This document shows, piece after piece, positions 1-8,638 of a stretch of 11,888 nucleotides of DNA (positions within the stretch are counted from its first letter, which is position 1; every line of letters begins with the position of its first letter). Source of the stretch: a bacterium (GTDB taxonomy: Bacteria; Patescibacteriota; WWE3; 2-01-FULL-39-13; JAQBTZ01); contig JAQBTZ010000012.1 of assembly GCA_027624675.1 (NCBI GenBank), positions 1-11,888 on the forward strand, in the 5' to 3' direction. Under the pieces are notes generated by a model. The model was not told the origin of the DNA. It did not search any database and was given only the letters and a program-made list of their open reading frames with translations. A program made the position numbers and the translations under genes.

Positions 1-1
1 T

Positions 2-1531
2 ATTTTACTTAGATTGATTTTTTTGAACGTAAATTATACTGAGTGGGGAGATACGTTTCGAATGGTTAGGGCCTCAGATTTTTTAAGTCATCTTAGCTGG
101 CCTTGGGATGAAAAAAGATGGCCATTTTACTCTTTACTTTTAGTTCCTGGAATTTATTTAAATGCGCCTATTTTATGGGGAAGACTGCTTGGCATTATTA
201 TCTCGTCTCTCACTTTAACTTTTATTTATTTAATATATCTAAATTTTATTAGTAAGGATAAAAGATATGCAATTTTAGCAAGTTTTATTACAGCCTCAAC
301 CTCAGTTTTTTCTTACTGGAGTATTAGGGTTATGGCAGACCCATTTTTTTCCCTTGTTGTAATATCTTATACTTATTTGTTTTTTAAGGTTTTTTCAGCT
401 AAAAAACTTTTACTAACTCAACAAATCTTGATGACAAGTTTATTGCTTATAGCAACAATGACAAGGCTTGAGGGAGTTTTTTTAGTTACTGCAATGGGTT
501 TATATTTATTACTAAACAAAAGGTTTAAAGATATTTTATTTATAGCTGTTCCACAAATATTGATTTATCTTCCGTGGACAATTTATGCTAAATTTATATA
601 CTCAGGACCTGTTCAAAATGATTATTTAACAGAGGCAAGTAGATTTGTATTTAATCTCGAAAAATTTGCGTATTTTTTTACTTACACAGCTTTTATCTTA
701 ACTATTCCAATATCAATATATTTTATATATGTTGGAATACGACACCTTAAGGTAAATAATTTAAAAAACAGTATCTTTCTTTTCCCCTTATTATTTATTT
801 CGCAGGAGTTTCTTTTAGGCTTTATCTGGACGCCATCTTTACCAAGAATTTATATGCCTATTGTTCCATTTCTTACTATATTATTAGTATTTGGTTTAGA
901 AAAGGTAGATAAATTTAAAAAAGGTTTTGTAATATGGTCAGTTGTTTTAACTACGTTGTTTGCAGTATTACAATATACACAACGCCTATACTTTTTTGGA
1001 GTTTCTAAGTTTCCGTTTGCTGTTTTAGTGCTAGCCTCGTTTCTCATAATTTTGCTTATTGTCTTATTCTCAAAATTTTCAAAAAAAATTATTGTTAGCT
1101 ACTTTTTATTAGTTTGCTTATTAATTTCATTTACCACAATTTATAATCAAAAAGATATTTACAAAACAGTTAGGCAAGCTACACAGTATTTAGAAAACAA
1201 ACAGGGAAAAGTTGCGTATGCCGATGAGACAGGTGTAACAGAGTGGTATTTAAAAGATGATAGTTACTATCTTAATTCAACTAAAAGTTACAGTTACAAA
1301 GAGATGCTTAATTTGTTTAAACAAAACAATGTTAAGTATGTACTAGCAACATCTGAGTTTAACAGAGGAAGTAAGTTTGATGATATAAAGGAAAATCAAG
1401 ATTACACATTGCTAGTAACTTTTTACCAACCAATTAGAGATTTGTTTGATAAGTATTTAGATAACATTGGAATCATAAACGATAAAGATTATACTGTGTT
1501 TGTAACACAGATTTATCAAGTAAACTATTAA
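2..1531 (+). CDS. GT39-like membrane glycosyltransferase, 5' end cut by window edge
   Basis: Probable polyprenyl-phosphate-sugar-dependent glycosyltransferase of the GT-C fold (GT39/ArnT-like), transferring a sugar at the outer face of the membrane. The frame is open to base 2 with no convincing start: a TTG at 14 is possible, but the first membrane helix seems partly missing, so I treat the gene as 5'-partial (509 visible codons). Near the start, an acidic stretch (TEWGD, visible residues 13-17) is where the family carries its catalytic acid in the first outer loop. WPFYSLLLVPG (about 40-50), RVMADPFF (109-116) and TRLEG (154-158) match recurrent GT39 positions. About ten hydrophobic helices follow, then a soluble C-terminal domain of roughly 110 residues. 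The gene ends TAA one base before the ATG of the GT2 gene. Family assignment is good; sugar and acceptor are unknown. Confidence 0.8.
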   Translation: MLLRLIFLNVNYTEWGDTFRMVRASDFLSHLSWPWDEKRWPFYSLLLVPGIYLNAPILWGRLLGIIISSLTLTFIYLIYLNFISKDKRYAILASFITASTSVFSYWSIRVMADPFFSLVVISYTYLFFKVFSAKKLLLTQQILMTSLLLIATMTRLEGVFLVTAMGLYLLLNKRFKDILFIAVPQILIYLPWTIYAKFIYSGPVQNDYLTEASRFVFNLEKFAYFFTYTAFILTIPISIYFIYVGIRHLKVNNLKNSIFLFPLLFISQEFLLGFIWTPSLPRIYMPIVPFLTILLVFGLEKVDKFKKGFVIWSVVLTTLFAVLQYTQRLYFFGVSKFPFAVLVLASFLIILLIVLFSKFSKKIIVSYFLLVCLLISFTTIYNQKDIYKTVRQATQYLENKQGKVAYADETGVTEWYLKDDSYYLNSTKSYSYKEMLNLFKQNNVKYVLATSEFNRGSKFDDIKENQDYTLLVTFYQPIRDLFDKYLDNIGIINDKDYTVFVTQIYQVNY

Positions 1532-1532
1532 T

Positions 1533-2243
1533 ATGAATAATAAACTCTCAGTTGTAATCCCTGTTTATAACGAAATAAATACGATAGAAGAAGTATTGGA
1601 AAAAGTTTCAAATTTGTTCTTTGTAAAAGAAGTTATTGCAGTTGATGATGGTTCGAAAGATGGAACTCGTGAGTTGTTAACTAAAAAATATGCAAATGAT
1701 GCAAAAATTAAGGTGATTTTAATGAAACAAAATTCAGGGAAAGGTGCAGCACTAAGAGAGGGGTTTAAGCATATAACCGCAGAATATGTGGTGGTACAAG
1801 ATGCAGACCTAGAATATGATCCAGAAGATTTAGGAAAAATGTTAACTATTGCTATAGAAAAACAGGTTGATGTAGTTTACGGAAACAGATTTGATGGACA
1901 AGGGATGTTTCAGGATTGGGATAAGATGGACTGGAAAAATGCATTAGGAAATAAGGTTGTTCTGCCTGCTTTAGTAAATATTTTATATGGACAAAATATT
2001 CATGATGAGGCTACATGTTACAAGATGTTTAAAACTTCTTTGCTAAAAAGCATCAATTTAGTTTGTAATCGTTTTGAGTTTTGCCCAGAGGTAACAGCAA
2101 AAATCTCAAAGAAAGGCTATAAGATAGTTGAAGTACCAATCTCGTATTACCCTAGATCAATTAAGGGTGGTAAAAAGCTTAATGCTTTAAAAGACGGGTT
2201 AGAAGCAGTTTGGACTTTAGTTAAGTATCGATTTGTTGAGTAA
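1533..2243 (+). CDS. GT2 family polyprenyl/dolichyl-phosphate sugar synthase-like glycosyltransferase
   Basis: A 236-residue soluble GT-A enzyme of family GT2, probably making a polyprenyl-phosphate-linked monosaccharide from a nucleotide sugar at the cytoplasmic face, the donor type that GT-C enzymes use. Visible motifs: the N-terminal nucleotide-binding strand VVIPVYNE (7-14), VDDGSKDGT (37-45), SGKGAALREG (68-77), the metal-binding DAD (90-92) within QDADLEYDP, then DEATCYKMF (158-166), FEFCPEVTAKI (181-191) and YYPRS (205-209). This order is typical of DPM1-like enzymes. No C-terminal membrane helices are present, so it is the short form without the GtrA-like or DPM3-like membrane part. 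ATG follows the upstream stop by one base with no Shine-Dalgarno motif, implying coupled translation. Its place among four GT39 and two DUF2079 genes fits a donor-supply role. The sugar cannot be read from sequence. Confidence 0.9.
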   Translation: MNNKLSVVIPVYNEINTIEEVLEKVSNLFFVKEVIAVDDGSKDGTRELLTKKYANDAKIKVILMKQNSGKGAALREGFKHITAEYVVVQDADLEYDPEDLGKMLTIAIEKQVDVVYGNRFDGQGMFQDWDKMDWKNALGNKVVLPALVNILYGQNIHDEATCYKMFKTSLLKSINLVCNRFEFCPEVTAKISKKGYKIVEVPISYYPRSIKGGKKLNALKDGLEAVWTLVKYRFVE

Positions 2244-2244
2244 C

Positions 2245-3804
2245 ATGTTTTTTAAAAAATATTCAAATTTAATTCAATTGATATCACTTATTTTTCTGAT
2301 GTTGATTGTTTTTTTTATATCCGTAAAACTAGCGAATTTCAAATATAACAATTTTATGTATGGAAAGTTTGATCTTGGCAATATGAGTCAAGTAGTATGG
2401 AATAATAAACATGGCAACTTTAATATGGTTACAGATCAGTTTGGTAATGATATATCTAGGCTTGGTATGTCACATGTTGATTTAACCCTCTTTGTAGTTA
2501 CTCCTCTTTATTTTATAAAGGAAGATCCTAGACTCTTAATATTTTTCCAACAGTTTGTTGTTGTTTTAGGTGCAATTGCAGTATATCTATTGGCCAATCA
2601 ATTATTGAAATCAAAAAATCTAGCATTTTTATGGGGAGTTATTTATTTAGTTTACCCTGCGGTTGGGCATATCTTAACCAAGCAGACCTTTCATGGGGTT
2701 AGTTTATCTGCAGTTTTTCTTTTGTATGCAATATATTTTTATATCAAAAATCAAGCTCAATTTCATAAATATAATCTGATTATTTTCTGGCTACTAATTT
2801 TCCTGACTCTACTTGGAAAAGAGGAGATACCACTTGTAATTAGTATGTTTGGGTTATGGATAGTTTATAAATTTAAAGATATTAAGACAGGTTTATCTTT
2901 GTTTTTGATAGGTATTATATGGTTTCTTGTAGCATTTTTTGTGCTGATTCCAAAATATGAAAATTTAAGATCAGTTGAGTTTGATAAGTTTATAACTAAT
3001 GCCAAAATCTCAAATGTTAACTCTTCTGATTTTTTTAAATCTAACTTTTTTTTGCATCGATATTCGCAGCTTGGTGATTCGTATACTCAGGTTGCATCAA
3101 GTTTAATATTGCACCCGGTAGAGTCGACTAGAGTTAGTATTTCTTCTGATGACAAAGAGGCAATTGTTAATGTTCTTGCTCCATTATTATTTTTACCTGT
3201 TATAGCTTTTCCAATACTCTTAATTTCATTACCAGAAATTGCGATAAATATATTAAGTAACCAGAATATATTTGCAATTGATAACCATAGAGTTTCGATG
3301 TTTATCCCAATAGTATTTTTAGCTAGTTTATATGTTGTTTCAAAACAAGTTCAAAAGTTACAATACATGCTTACAATTTTAATAATTCTTTCTAGTGTTT
3401 ATTTCTCGTTTAAAACTAACAATTTATTACTAATAGAGATATCAAAAAAGATTGGCGTAGAAAAAGTTTTTGCAGATAATATGTTGGATCAAAATCTTGA
3501 TAGGGCAATATCAGACACAGGTTGTATTAATAAAATTTTGAAACAAATACCAGATGATTCAAGTTACACAGGACCAAATTATATGGGTGCTCAGACATCT
3601 TTGAGAAAAACTAATGCAGTTTACCCGATGCGGTTTTACGATGCGGAGTATCTAGCAATTGATGTAAAAGAGTTTAGTGTGCATGCAAATGAGATAGGCA
3701 TTACAGATGAAATGCAAAAAAGTGTTACTGCCCAAATATTTAATTCGGAAAGCTATAAAATAATTGATTCTTGTAAAAGTTTGTTTCTGTTTAAAAGGTT
3801 ATGA
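2245..3804 (+). CDS. DUF2079 family multi-pass membrane protein
   Basis: A 519-residue polytopic membrane protein of the DUF2079 family, probably a GT-C-fold glycosyltransferase; activity is unproven. Hallmarks: an N-terminal helix (9-30), then the outer-loop signature KFDLGNMSQ (41-49) with SHVD (76-79) and TPLYF (86-90), TFHGVS (148-153), and a short acidic GKEE (191-194) after a helix. DNHRVSMFIPIVFLA (346-360) marks a late helix, and a soluble C-terminal part contains GPNYMG (443-448). I chose the ATG one base after the GT2 stop; an in-frame TTG at 2233 would add four residues inside the GT2 gene and is less likely. The stop overlaps the next start as ATGA. It is paralogous to the gene at 5218-7146. 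What is seen is the family signature; the glycosyltransferase role is inference from fold family and neighbours. Confidence 0.85.
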   Translation: MFFKKYSNLIQLISLIFLMLIVFFISVKLANFKYNNFMYGKFDLGNMSQVVWNNKHGNFNMVTDQFGNDISRLGMSHVDLTLFVVTPLYFIKEDPRLLIFFQQFVVVLGAIAVYLLANQLLKSKNLAFLWGVIYLVYPAVGHILTKQTFHGVSLSAVFLLYAIYFYIKNQAQFHKYNLIIFWLLIFLTLLGKEEIPLVISMFGLWIVYKFKDIKTGLSLFLIGIIWFLVAFFVLIPKYENLRSVEFDKFITNAKISNVNSSDFFKSNFFLHRYSQLGDSYTQVASSLILHPVESTRVSISSDDKEAIVNVLAPLLFLPVIAFPILLISLPEIAINILSNQNIFAIDNHRVSMFIPIVFLASLYVVSKQVQKLQYMLTILIILSSVYFSFKTNNLLLIEISKKIGVEKVFADNMLDQNLDRAISDTGCINKILKQIPDDSSYTGPNYMGAQTSLRKTNAVYPMRFYDAEYLAIDVKEFSVHANEIGITDEMQKSVTAQIFNSESYKIIDSCKSLFLFKRL

Positions 3805-5291
3805 AAAAGTTTATAAAAGATAACAAATTTTTAATAATATTTATTTTGTTTTTCTTTTTTATTAGACTTTTCGAGCTAAATGCAGTTGGTGAAACTTGGG
3901 ACGAGATAGCAAAGGTTAGAAACGGTCAATTACACTTAAAGGCAATAAGTCACCTTGATTTTAGTTACAAAACTTGGGAAATCCATAAAGAACATCCTCC
4001 ACTTGGAAAAATATTGTTAGCGCTACCGACTTACCTAACAACAAAGCTAGGGATAACCCTTTTAGATGACAGTGTTTATCAAGTTTCAAAACAGTATAAC
4101 TTTGCTAGGCTTTTGTCGTTGATTTTTGCAAGTGGGACTCTGTTTTTAACCTACTTTATATCTAAAAAATGGTTTAGTAAAACTACAGCTTGGATTGCGG
4201 TTGTAGGCCTTTCTTTATTCCCTCATTTTGTTGCACATTCTTTCATTGCAACCTTAGAATCTCCTCAAACTTTTTTTGTGACTTTATTATTTTTTTTGTT
4301 GGTATATTTTGATAAACATCTTAAAACATCTAATTTAGTATTAATTGCTGTTGTTGTTGCAACAACATTACTGGTAAAACTTTCAAGTATTTTTTTCTTG
4401 CCTCTGCCATTTCTTTTTTCAATTAAAAGTTTTAAAAGATCTGATATACCCCTTTTGCTTAAAGCAAATCTTATAATCTATATTGTAGCAGTGGTAATAT
4501 TTATTCTTTTATGGCCTTGGTTATGGGCAAACCCCTTAGCAAGACTTTTTGAAACATTAGCACATTTTAATGTTTCCCGTACAGAATATTTTATGGGGCA
4601 ACTTATTAGCCCTCCTTTTTATTATTATTTGTACTACTTTGCAATCTCGGTACCAATATTATATTTTGTTGGGTTTGTAATTGGTATTAAAAACATTTTC
4701 TCTAGAAAGTACCTGTTAATACTAATCTGGTTTTTGCTCCCATTTTTAGCAAGTTTTTCCGGGTTTAAGCAAAATGGAGTTAGATATTTACATAGCAGTT
4801 TTCCTGCATTTAGCATATTAGTGGCAGTTGGTTTTAATCAACTATTTCTTAATATAAAAAGAAAATATTTCTTAATGGCAGGGATTTTAATTAGTGTTGT
4901 TATAACAAATGTTTCCGTTTCCCCTTATTACTTAGATTATTATAATATTTTTGTTTCAGTTCGAAATAATGTTTACAACAACCGATTAGCTCAGATTGGT
5001 TGGTGGGGAGAGGGAACAAAACAAGCAATTATATATTTAAATAAAATTTCAGAAAAAAATGATACTTTATGTATTAAAATTACTCCAGCGCATGTTATCC
5101 CTCTAGTTAGCAGTAATTTTATTGTGTATTATGATGACTCTGACATTATCACTTGCAATTCAAAGTATTTAGTAATTAACACTTTAGATAAGTGGCGAAA
5201 GGGTTATGAAATAGATAATGAAATTTATAAACTTATTTACCAACAACAGACATCAGGTTCGCCAATTGTTCAGGTTTTTAAACACAAATAA
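3801..5291 (+). CDS. GT39 family (PMT/ArnT-like) glycosyltransferase, complete
   Basis: A 496-residue GT-C glycosyltransferase and the most canonical GT39 member here. After one helix (9-25) the first outer loop carries WDE (33-35), the expected catalytic acidic pair, and HPPLGK (65-70), the PMT-family signature. FIATLESPQTFF (148-159), LVKLSS (191-196), LLWPWLWANP (236-245), NGVRYLHSSFPAF (325-337), SPYYLDYYN (374-382) and QIGWWGEG (398-405) follow in family order. About ten membrane helices precede a soluble tail (about 410-496). It probably transfers a sugar from a polyprenyl phosphate to an extracytoplasmic acceptor (protein, lipid or glycan). The start ATG overlaps the upstream TGA (ATGA), implying translational coupling; an AAGG lies only two bases before the ATG, too close for a normal ribosome site. 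It is a useful intact reference for the damaged or inserted GT39 genes at 9514 and 10392. Confidence 0.88.
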   Translation: MKKFIKDNKFLIIFILFFFFIRLFELNAVGETWDEIAKVRNGQLHLKAISHLDFSYKTWEIHKEHPPLGKILLALPTYLTTKLGITLLDDSVYQVSKQYNFARLLSLIFASGTLFLTYFISKKWFSKTTAWIAVVGLSLFPHFVAHSFIATLESPQTFFVTLLFFLLVYFDKHLKTSNLVLIAVVVATTLLVKLSSIFFLPLPFLFSIKSFKRSDIPLLLKANLIIYIVAVVIFILLWPWLWANPLARLFETLAHFNVSRTEYFMGQLISPPFYYYLYYFAISVPILYFVGFVIGIKNIFSRKYLLILIWFLLPFLASFSGFKQNGVRYLHSSFPAFSILVAVGFNQLFLNIKRKYFLMAGILISVVITNVSVSPYYLDYYNIFVSVRNNVYNNRLAQIGWWGEGTKQAIIYLNKISEKNDTLCIKITPAHVIPLVSSNFIVYYDDSDIITCNSKYLVINTLDKWRKGYEIDNEIYKLIYQQQTSGSPIVQVFKHK

Positions 5292-7146
5292 ACATATAGT
5301 GTTAATAACAGCTTTTGCAATAGCATTATTAGCATTGTCAGTTGATTATAACTTTGGCCGGTTTTCTAACATGGGTACTTTTAAGTACGATACAGGCAAC
5401 ATGACACAGTTACTGCACAACTCTTTAAATGGACGTTTATTACAGTTTACAGATTATAATGGCGAAAATGTTTTTAGATTTTCAGAGCATGTTGATCCAA
5501 CTATATTATTAGTTATACCATTTTATTTTTTATGGCAATCTCCAAAAACATTGCTGTTTATTCAATCGTTATTGTTAATATGTGCAATAATCCCGCTTTA
5601 TAAGGTTTCACTAATTAAACTTAAAAACAAATGGTTATCAACTTTAGTTGTTTTAACTTTTTTAGTAAGTCCCGTTATTGGAAATTTATTAGTTACTGAC
5701 TTTCATGCTGTCTCATTTTGTGTTTTATTTATCTTATTAGCATATTTGTTTCTATTACTTAAAAAAAATGTTCTTTATTTAATATTTTTTATCTTAGCCA
5801 TACTTTCAAAAGAAAATGTGGCTTTAAGCTTTATCCCTTTTGCATTTGTAATCTATTTTCATTACAAAAATAAAAAAATGGGATTAATAACATTATTAGT
5901 TTCTATACTTTACAGCTATTTGGCGATTGCTGTTTTAATACCTCATTTTAGAGGGGCAGAAGCCTCTGTGCATGCTTCGTTTGATCTTGCATATGGATAT
6001 TTAGGTTCAAGTTATAGTAATGTGTTTTCAAACTTAATACTAAATCCTGTAAATACCTTTAATATCTTAACCGAACCTGATAGGTTAAAATACTTTACGC
6101 ACACACTTTATCTATATGGATTTTTGCCATTGTTCGCCTTTCCATATAGTTTATTAATACTTCCAGAGTTTTTACTTAAAGGATTTTCTAGTATTGGCTC
6201 AATGCGAAACTTTAACTACCAATATACGGCGATAATTACTCCATTTTTATTTATAGCTACAATAAATTATGTGAAAAGGTTTTCAAGATATATTAAGTTT
6301 CAATATTTGTTGTTGGGGTTGATTTTTCTTTTCAATTTAAATTACTCTTTAACTTTAAATAATATTACTTTACAGTTTTTTACAAATAGTTTTAACACTG
6401 TAAAGTCGAAAGAATCAGATGTAAATGTGCAAAATTTATTGCAACCTCGATTTACAACTACGCCGTATAATATAGTTGGATTAATACCAGAGGGAGAAAG
6501 TGTAAGTGCTCCAAACTTTATGGGCGCACATTTATCACAAAGACAATATATTGCAATGTATCCTGCCAAATTTGATCAGTTTCAGAATGTGATTGTAGAA
6601 TATAACCAAACTACACTACCTTCTATAGTTTTTTCACTTTATAAAAGAAATACTTTTTTAGATAACCGGAAAAATGTAGCATCTATACTAACTAATAAAA
6701 ATTATAAATTAGTATTGGCAGAAAATGGTTTAGCCTATTTTAAAAAGGTTGAAAATGGAGGTTATAAAATACCAGTGGTAGATATTACTGCAACTGAAAA
6801 AACTACGATATCAGATAATGTACAAGTTACCAAACCTAAACTTGAAATTATTGATAAACAGTCTTATCTGGTTACTAATATAAATTATAGGGAAAGTAGT
6901 GATAACATAATTATTTATACGTTAAAAACTATATCCAGACAGTTTCAGGTGATTGATTTGTATCGGTATGCTGAGCTAAATAGTAAGTTAGAAGATGCTT
7001 CTGTAATTTCAGTTTTCTTAACAAAATTGGAATTAGAAAATCCAATTGAGGTTACAGTATCTGAACATAGCCTAGATGAAAATTTAACAATTAAATCCAG
7101 TAATAACTTGATTAAATTTGATAATATTAACCCAGATGAAAAATAG
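5218..7146 (+). CDS. DUF2079 family membrane protein with a C-terminal extension
   Basis: A 642-residue polytopic protein paralogous to the product of 2245-3804. Shared signatures: TFKYDTGNMTQ (54-64), EHVDP (90-94), IPFYF (100-104), DFHAV (161-165), LSKEN (196-200), NYQYTAIITPFLF (333-345) and APNFMG (431-436). It continues about 130 residues beyond its paralogue (511-642), a region without membrane helices and rich in alternating hydrophobic/polar residues, looking like an extra beta-rich outer domain. The start is uncertain: ATG 5218 overlaps the GT39 gene by 74 bases, far more than other junctions. TTG 5266 or GTG 5299 (eight bases past the upstream stop) are alternatives. ATG is preferred because residues 11-26 supply basic residues (R11, R15, R19, K25) before the first helix, as the positive-inside rule expects. 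Likely a GT-C glycosyltransferase; function unproven. Confidence 0.83.
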   Translation: MKFINLFTNNRHQVRQLFRFLNTNKHIVLITAFAIALLALSVDYNFGRFSNMGTFKYDTGNMTQLLHNSLNGRLLQFTDYNGENVFRFSEHVDPTILLVIPFYFLWQSPKTLLFIQSLLLICAIIPLYKVSLIKLKNKWLSTLVVLTFLVSPVIGNLLVTDFHAVSFCVLFILLAYLFLLLKKNVLYLIFFILAILSKENVALSFIPFAFVIYFHYKNKKMGLITLLVSILYSYLAIAVLIPHFRGAEASVHASFDLAYGYLGSSYSNVFSNLILNPVNTFNILTEPDRLKYFTHTLYLYGFLPLFAFPYSLLILPEFLLKGFSSIGSMRNFNYQYTAIITPFLFIATINYVKRFSRYIKFQYLLLGLIFLFNLNYSLTLNNITLQFFTNSFNTVKSKESDVNVQNLLQPRFTTTPYNIVGLIPEGESVSAPNFMGAHLSQRQYIAMYPAKFDQFQNVIVEYNQTTLPSIVFSLYKRNTFLDNRKNVASILTNKNYKLVLAENGLAYFKKVENGGYKIPVVDITATEKTTISDNVQVTKPKLEIIDKQSYLVTNINYRESSDNIIIYTLKTISRQFQVIDLYRYAELNSKLEDASVISVFLTKLELENPIEVTVSEHSLDENLTIKSSNNLIKFDNINPDEK

Positions 7147-8617
7147 CTTTGAAAAATGGCAAGTAATTAGTATTATCTCTCGTTTTGGTGCTCAAATTAT
7201 AGGAACATTACAGTGGTATCTAGTCGCTTTAATTCTTCCCGCTCCAAGTTATGGTTTATATTCTATTGTTAGTGGAATTGCAAAGTCTTTTGGTTCTTAT
7301 CAAAACTTAGGTTTACAATCTACCTCCAATCGTGAAATTGCAGCAGCAAAAGACCTTGCACATGCATTTAAGGTGTTTTTTGTAGTAGCAACTTTTAGAT
7401 ATTTTATCTCTATCCCCTTGGCAATATTATTATTTGTTAAATCAACTGCAATATCTTCGCAGTTTGATTCAGATCATACTCGAATAGTTTTTGCACTTAA
7501 GGTTTATGCATTTATAATTTTATTTCAAGCTATACAAGGTATTTTTAATACTGTGTTAGCAGGTTTAAAAAAGTTTAAGATTTTGTTTAGTTATCAGTTT
7601 TTATTTACAATTATCTCATTTGTTATCTCAATTCCACTTGTCTATTTTTTTGATTTTGAAGGAACAATAATTTCTATCTTAATTACTACAATAATATCTG
7701 TTTTAATTCTAGGTTATTTTTCAATTAAAAGTTTTGAGGGGAATTTTGTTCTGCCAACTTTTGCAGAATATAAATTCATTTTAAAAGATATTCTTTCACT
7801 TTCTTTATCAGTTTATATTGTAAAAGTTATATTTAGTAACTGGGAAAATTTAGGAAAAGCAATTATTGGTACATCTTTTATCTTAGCTTTATTAGGAGAC
7901 AAAGCATCATTGCAGTTAGTAGGTGTTTTTGGTATAGCTCTTGCTTACTCAGCAAAATTAATGATGATTTCAGACTCAATAACAGATGTAAATATGACAA
8001 TTTTTACTGAAAAGTATTTAAATGACATTAAAAATTTTGCTTCAGATTTTTTAAGTAATTTTTCTAAAATTTTTATTACAACAACTTTTGTATCAATTTC
8101 AGTATTGTTTTGGAATAAAGAGGTGTTTGATTTTATATTTAGAAACAAATATGCAGGAGCAGAAAAATATGTGCCCGTATTAGTTATAGCGTATTGGGCT
8201 TATTCATTTATTAATATATATAAGTCAAGTATCTATGTACCAGCTAAACGATTGCTGTTGTTAGTAGTAGGGTTTTTGTTGCTTTTAATTACATCGATAG
8301 TTAGCTTTATATGGTTTAGGTTACTTAACATTTTTGATGTAACTTTATCGTTATCTGTTGCAATGATGATTGGTTCTTTAATAACTTATCTGTTTATGAC
8401 TTTTGATCTAAGGATTAAATTTAAGGTCTGGTTTATAAACACTCAGATGTTAATTACATTTAGCTTCTCTTTATTTATGTGTCTCATTTATTTCTATAAT
8501 TTACAGTTAAACTTTAAACTTTTGATGTTTGTGTTGTATTTCGCTATTCAGATGTATTTAATGTTAAAATGGAAAGTAATAAAAGTTCCAGCTAAGAAAT
8601 CGTCATCTCCGATTTAA
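7136..8617 (+). CDS. Polysaccharide/lipid-linked oligosaccharide flippase (Wzx/MVF-like)
   Basis: A 493-residue multi-pass protein of the MOP/MVF flippase type, expected to move undecaprenyl-linked glycan from the cytoplasmic to the outer leaflet. The N-terminus is typical: a basic/amphipathic lead (KNSFEKWQVISIISRFGAQ), a first helix, then a LPAPSYGLYSIVSGIAK stretch (residues about 33-49) and an STSNREIAAAKD loop, a pattern seen in Wzx-like proteins where arginine-rich loops sit between early helices. About 12-14 hydrophobic helices follow to the end. ATG 7136 overlaps the upstream stop by 11 bases; an in-frame TTG at 7118 is less likely. The last five residues (SSSPI) and the stop codon are read from a palindromic repeat, so the C-terminus was probably altered by that element. 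It lies between glycosyltransferase genes, which supports a glycan export role; the cargo is unknown. Confidence 0.86.
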   Translation: MKNSFEKWQVISIISRFGAQIIGTLQWYLVALILPAPSYGLYSIVSGIAKSFGSYQNLGLQSTSNREIAAAKDLAHAFKVFFVVATFRYFISIPLAILLFVKSTAISSQFDSDHTRIVFALKVYAFIILFQAIQGIFNTVLAGLKKFKILFSYQFLFTIISFVISIPLVYFFDFEGTIISILITTIISVLILGYFSIKSFEGNFVLPTFAEYKFILKDILSLSLSVYIVKVIFSNWENLGKAIIGTSFILALLGDKASLQLVGVFGIALAYSAKLMMISDSITDVNMTIFTEKYLNDIKNFASDFLSNFSKIFITTTFVSISVLFWNKEVFDFIFRNKYAGAEKYVPVLVIAYWAYSFINIYKSSIYVPAKRLLLLVVGFLLLLITSIVSFIWFRLLNIFDVTLSLSVAMMIGSLITYLFMTFDLRIKFKVWFINTQMLITFSFSLFMCLIYFYNLQLNFKLLMFVLYFAIQMYLMLKWKVIKVPAKKSSSPI

Positions 8618-8627
8618 TCGGAGATCC
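8601..8627 (+). repeat. Palindromic repeat copy C (CGTCAT-stem-ATCC), perfect 10-bp hairpin
   Basis: CGTC is followed by a perfect inverted repeat at 8605-8625 (arms ATCTCCGATT and AATCGGAGAT around a single central T), then CC. It has the same outline as two further copies downstream (GTC, 21- or 24-base stem-loop, CC) and the same orientation. The TAA stop of the flippase (8615-8617) lies in the middle of the palindrome, and the bases just after it give the AGGA motif of the next gene. Read one frame over it would encode VISDLIGDP, the kind of peptide left by dispersed bacterial palindromic repeats. There is no T run after the hairpin, so it is not a standard Rho-independent terminator. Repeat identity is from pattern, not a database match. 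Confidence 0.75.
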
Positions 8628-8631
8628 AGGA
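8628..8631 (+). promoter_or_regulatory. Shine-Dalgarno motif AGGA for the YbhN-like gene
   Basis: AGGA lies seven bases before the ATG at 8639 and is the only well-spaced Shine-Dalgarno-like motif among the junctions in this window. It directly abuts palindromic repeat copy C and may have been brought in with it. A GGAG (8620-8623) within the hairpin arm is too far away and would be hidden when the stem forms. Confidence 0.55.
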
Positions 8632-8638
8632 AAAACAT

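Noticed and set aside
850..1047. Short minus-strand open frame opposite the first GT39 gene
   Set aside because: Shadow of a membrane-protein coding region; no start signal and no recognisable domain. The same holds for minus-strand frames at 4634-4816, 6342-6569 and 7945-8148.
3801..3804. Recoded UGA (glycine or tryptophan, as in some candidate phyla)
   Set aside because: UGA occurs only at gene ends in ATGA overlaps and never inside the long frames, so the standard code fits.
8605..8625. Rho-independent terminator after the flippase
   Set aside because: The stem is strong, but it is followed by CCAGGAAAAA and not by a T run, and the next gene starts 13 bases later with a ribosome motif; a repeat explains it better.
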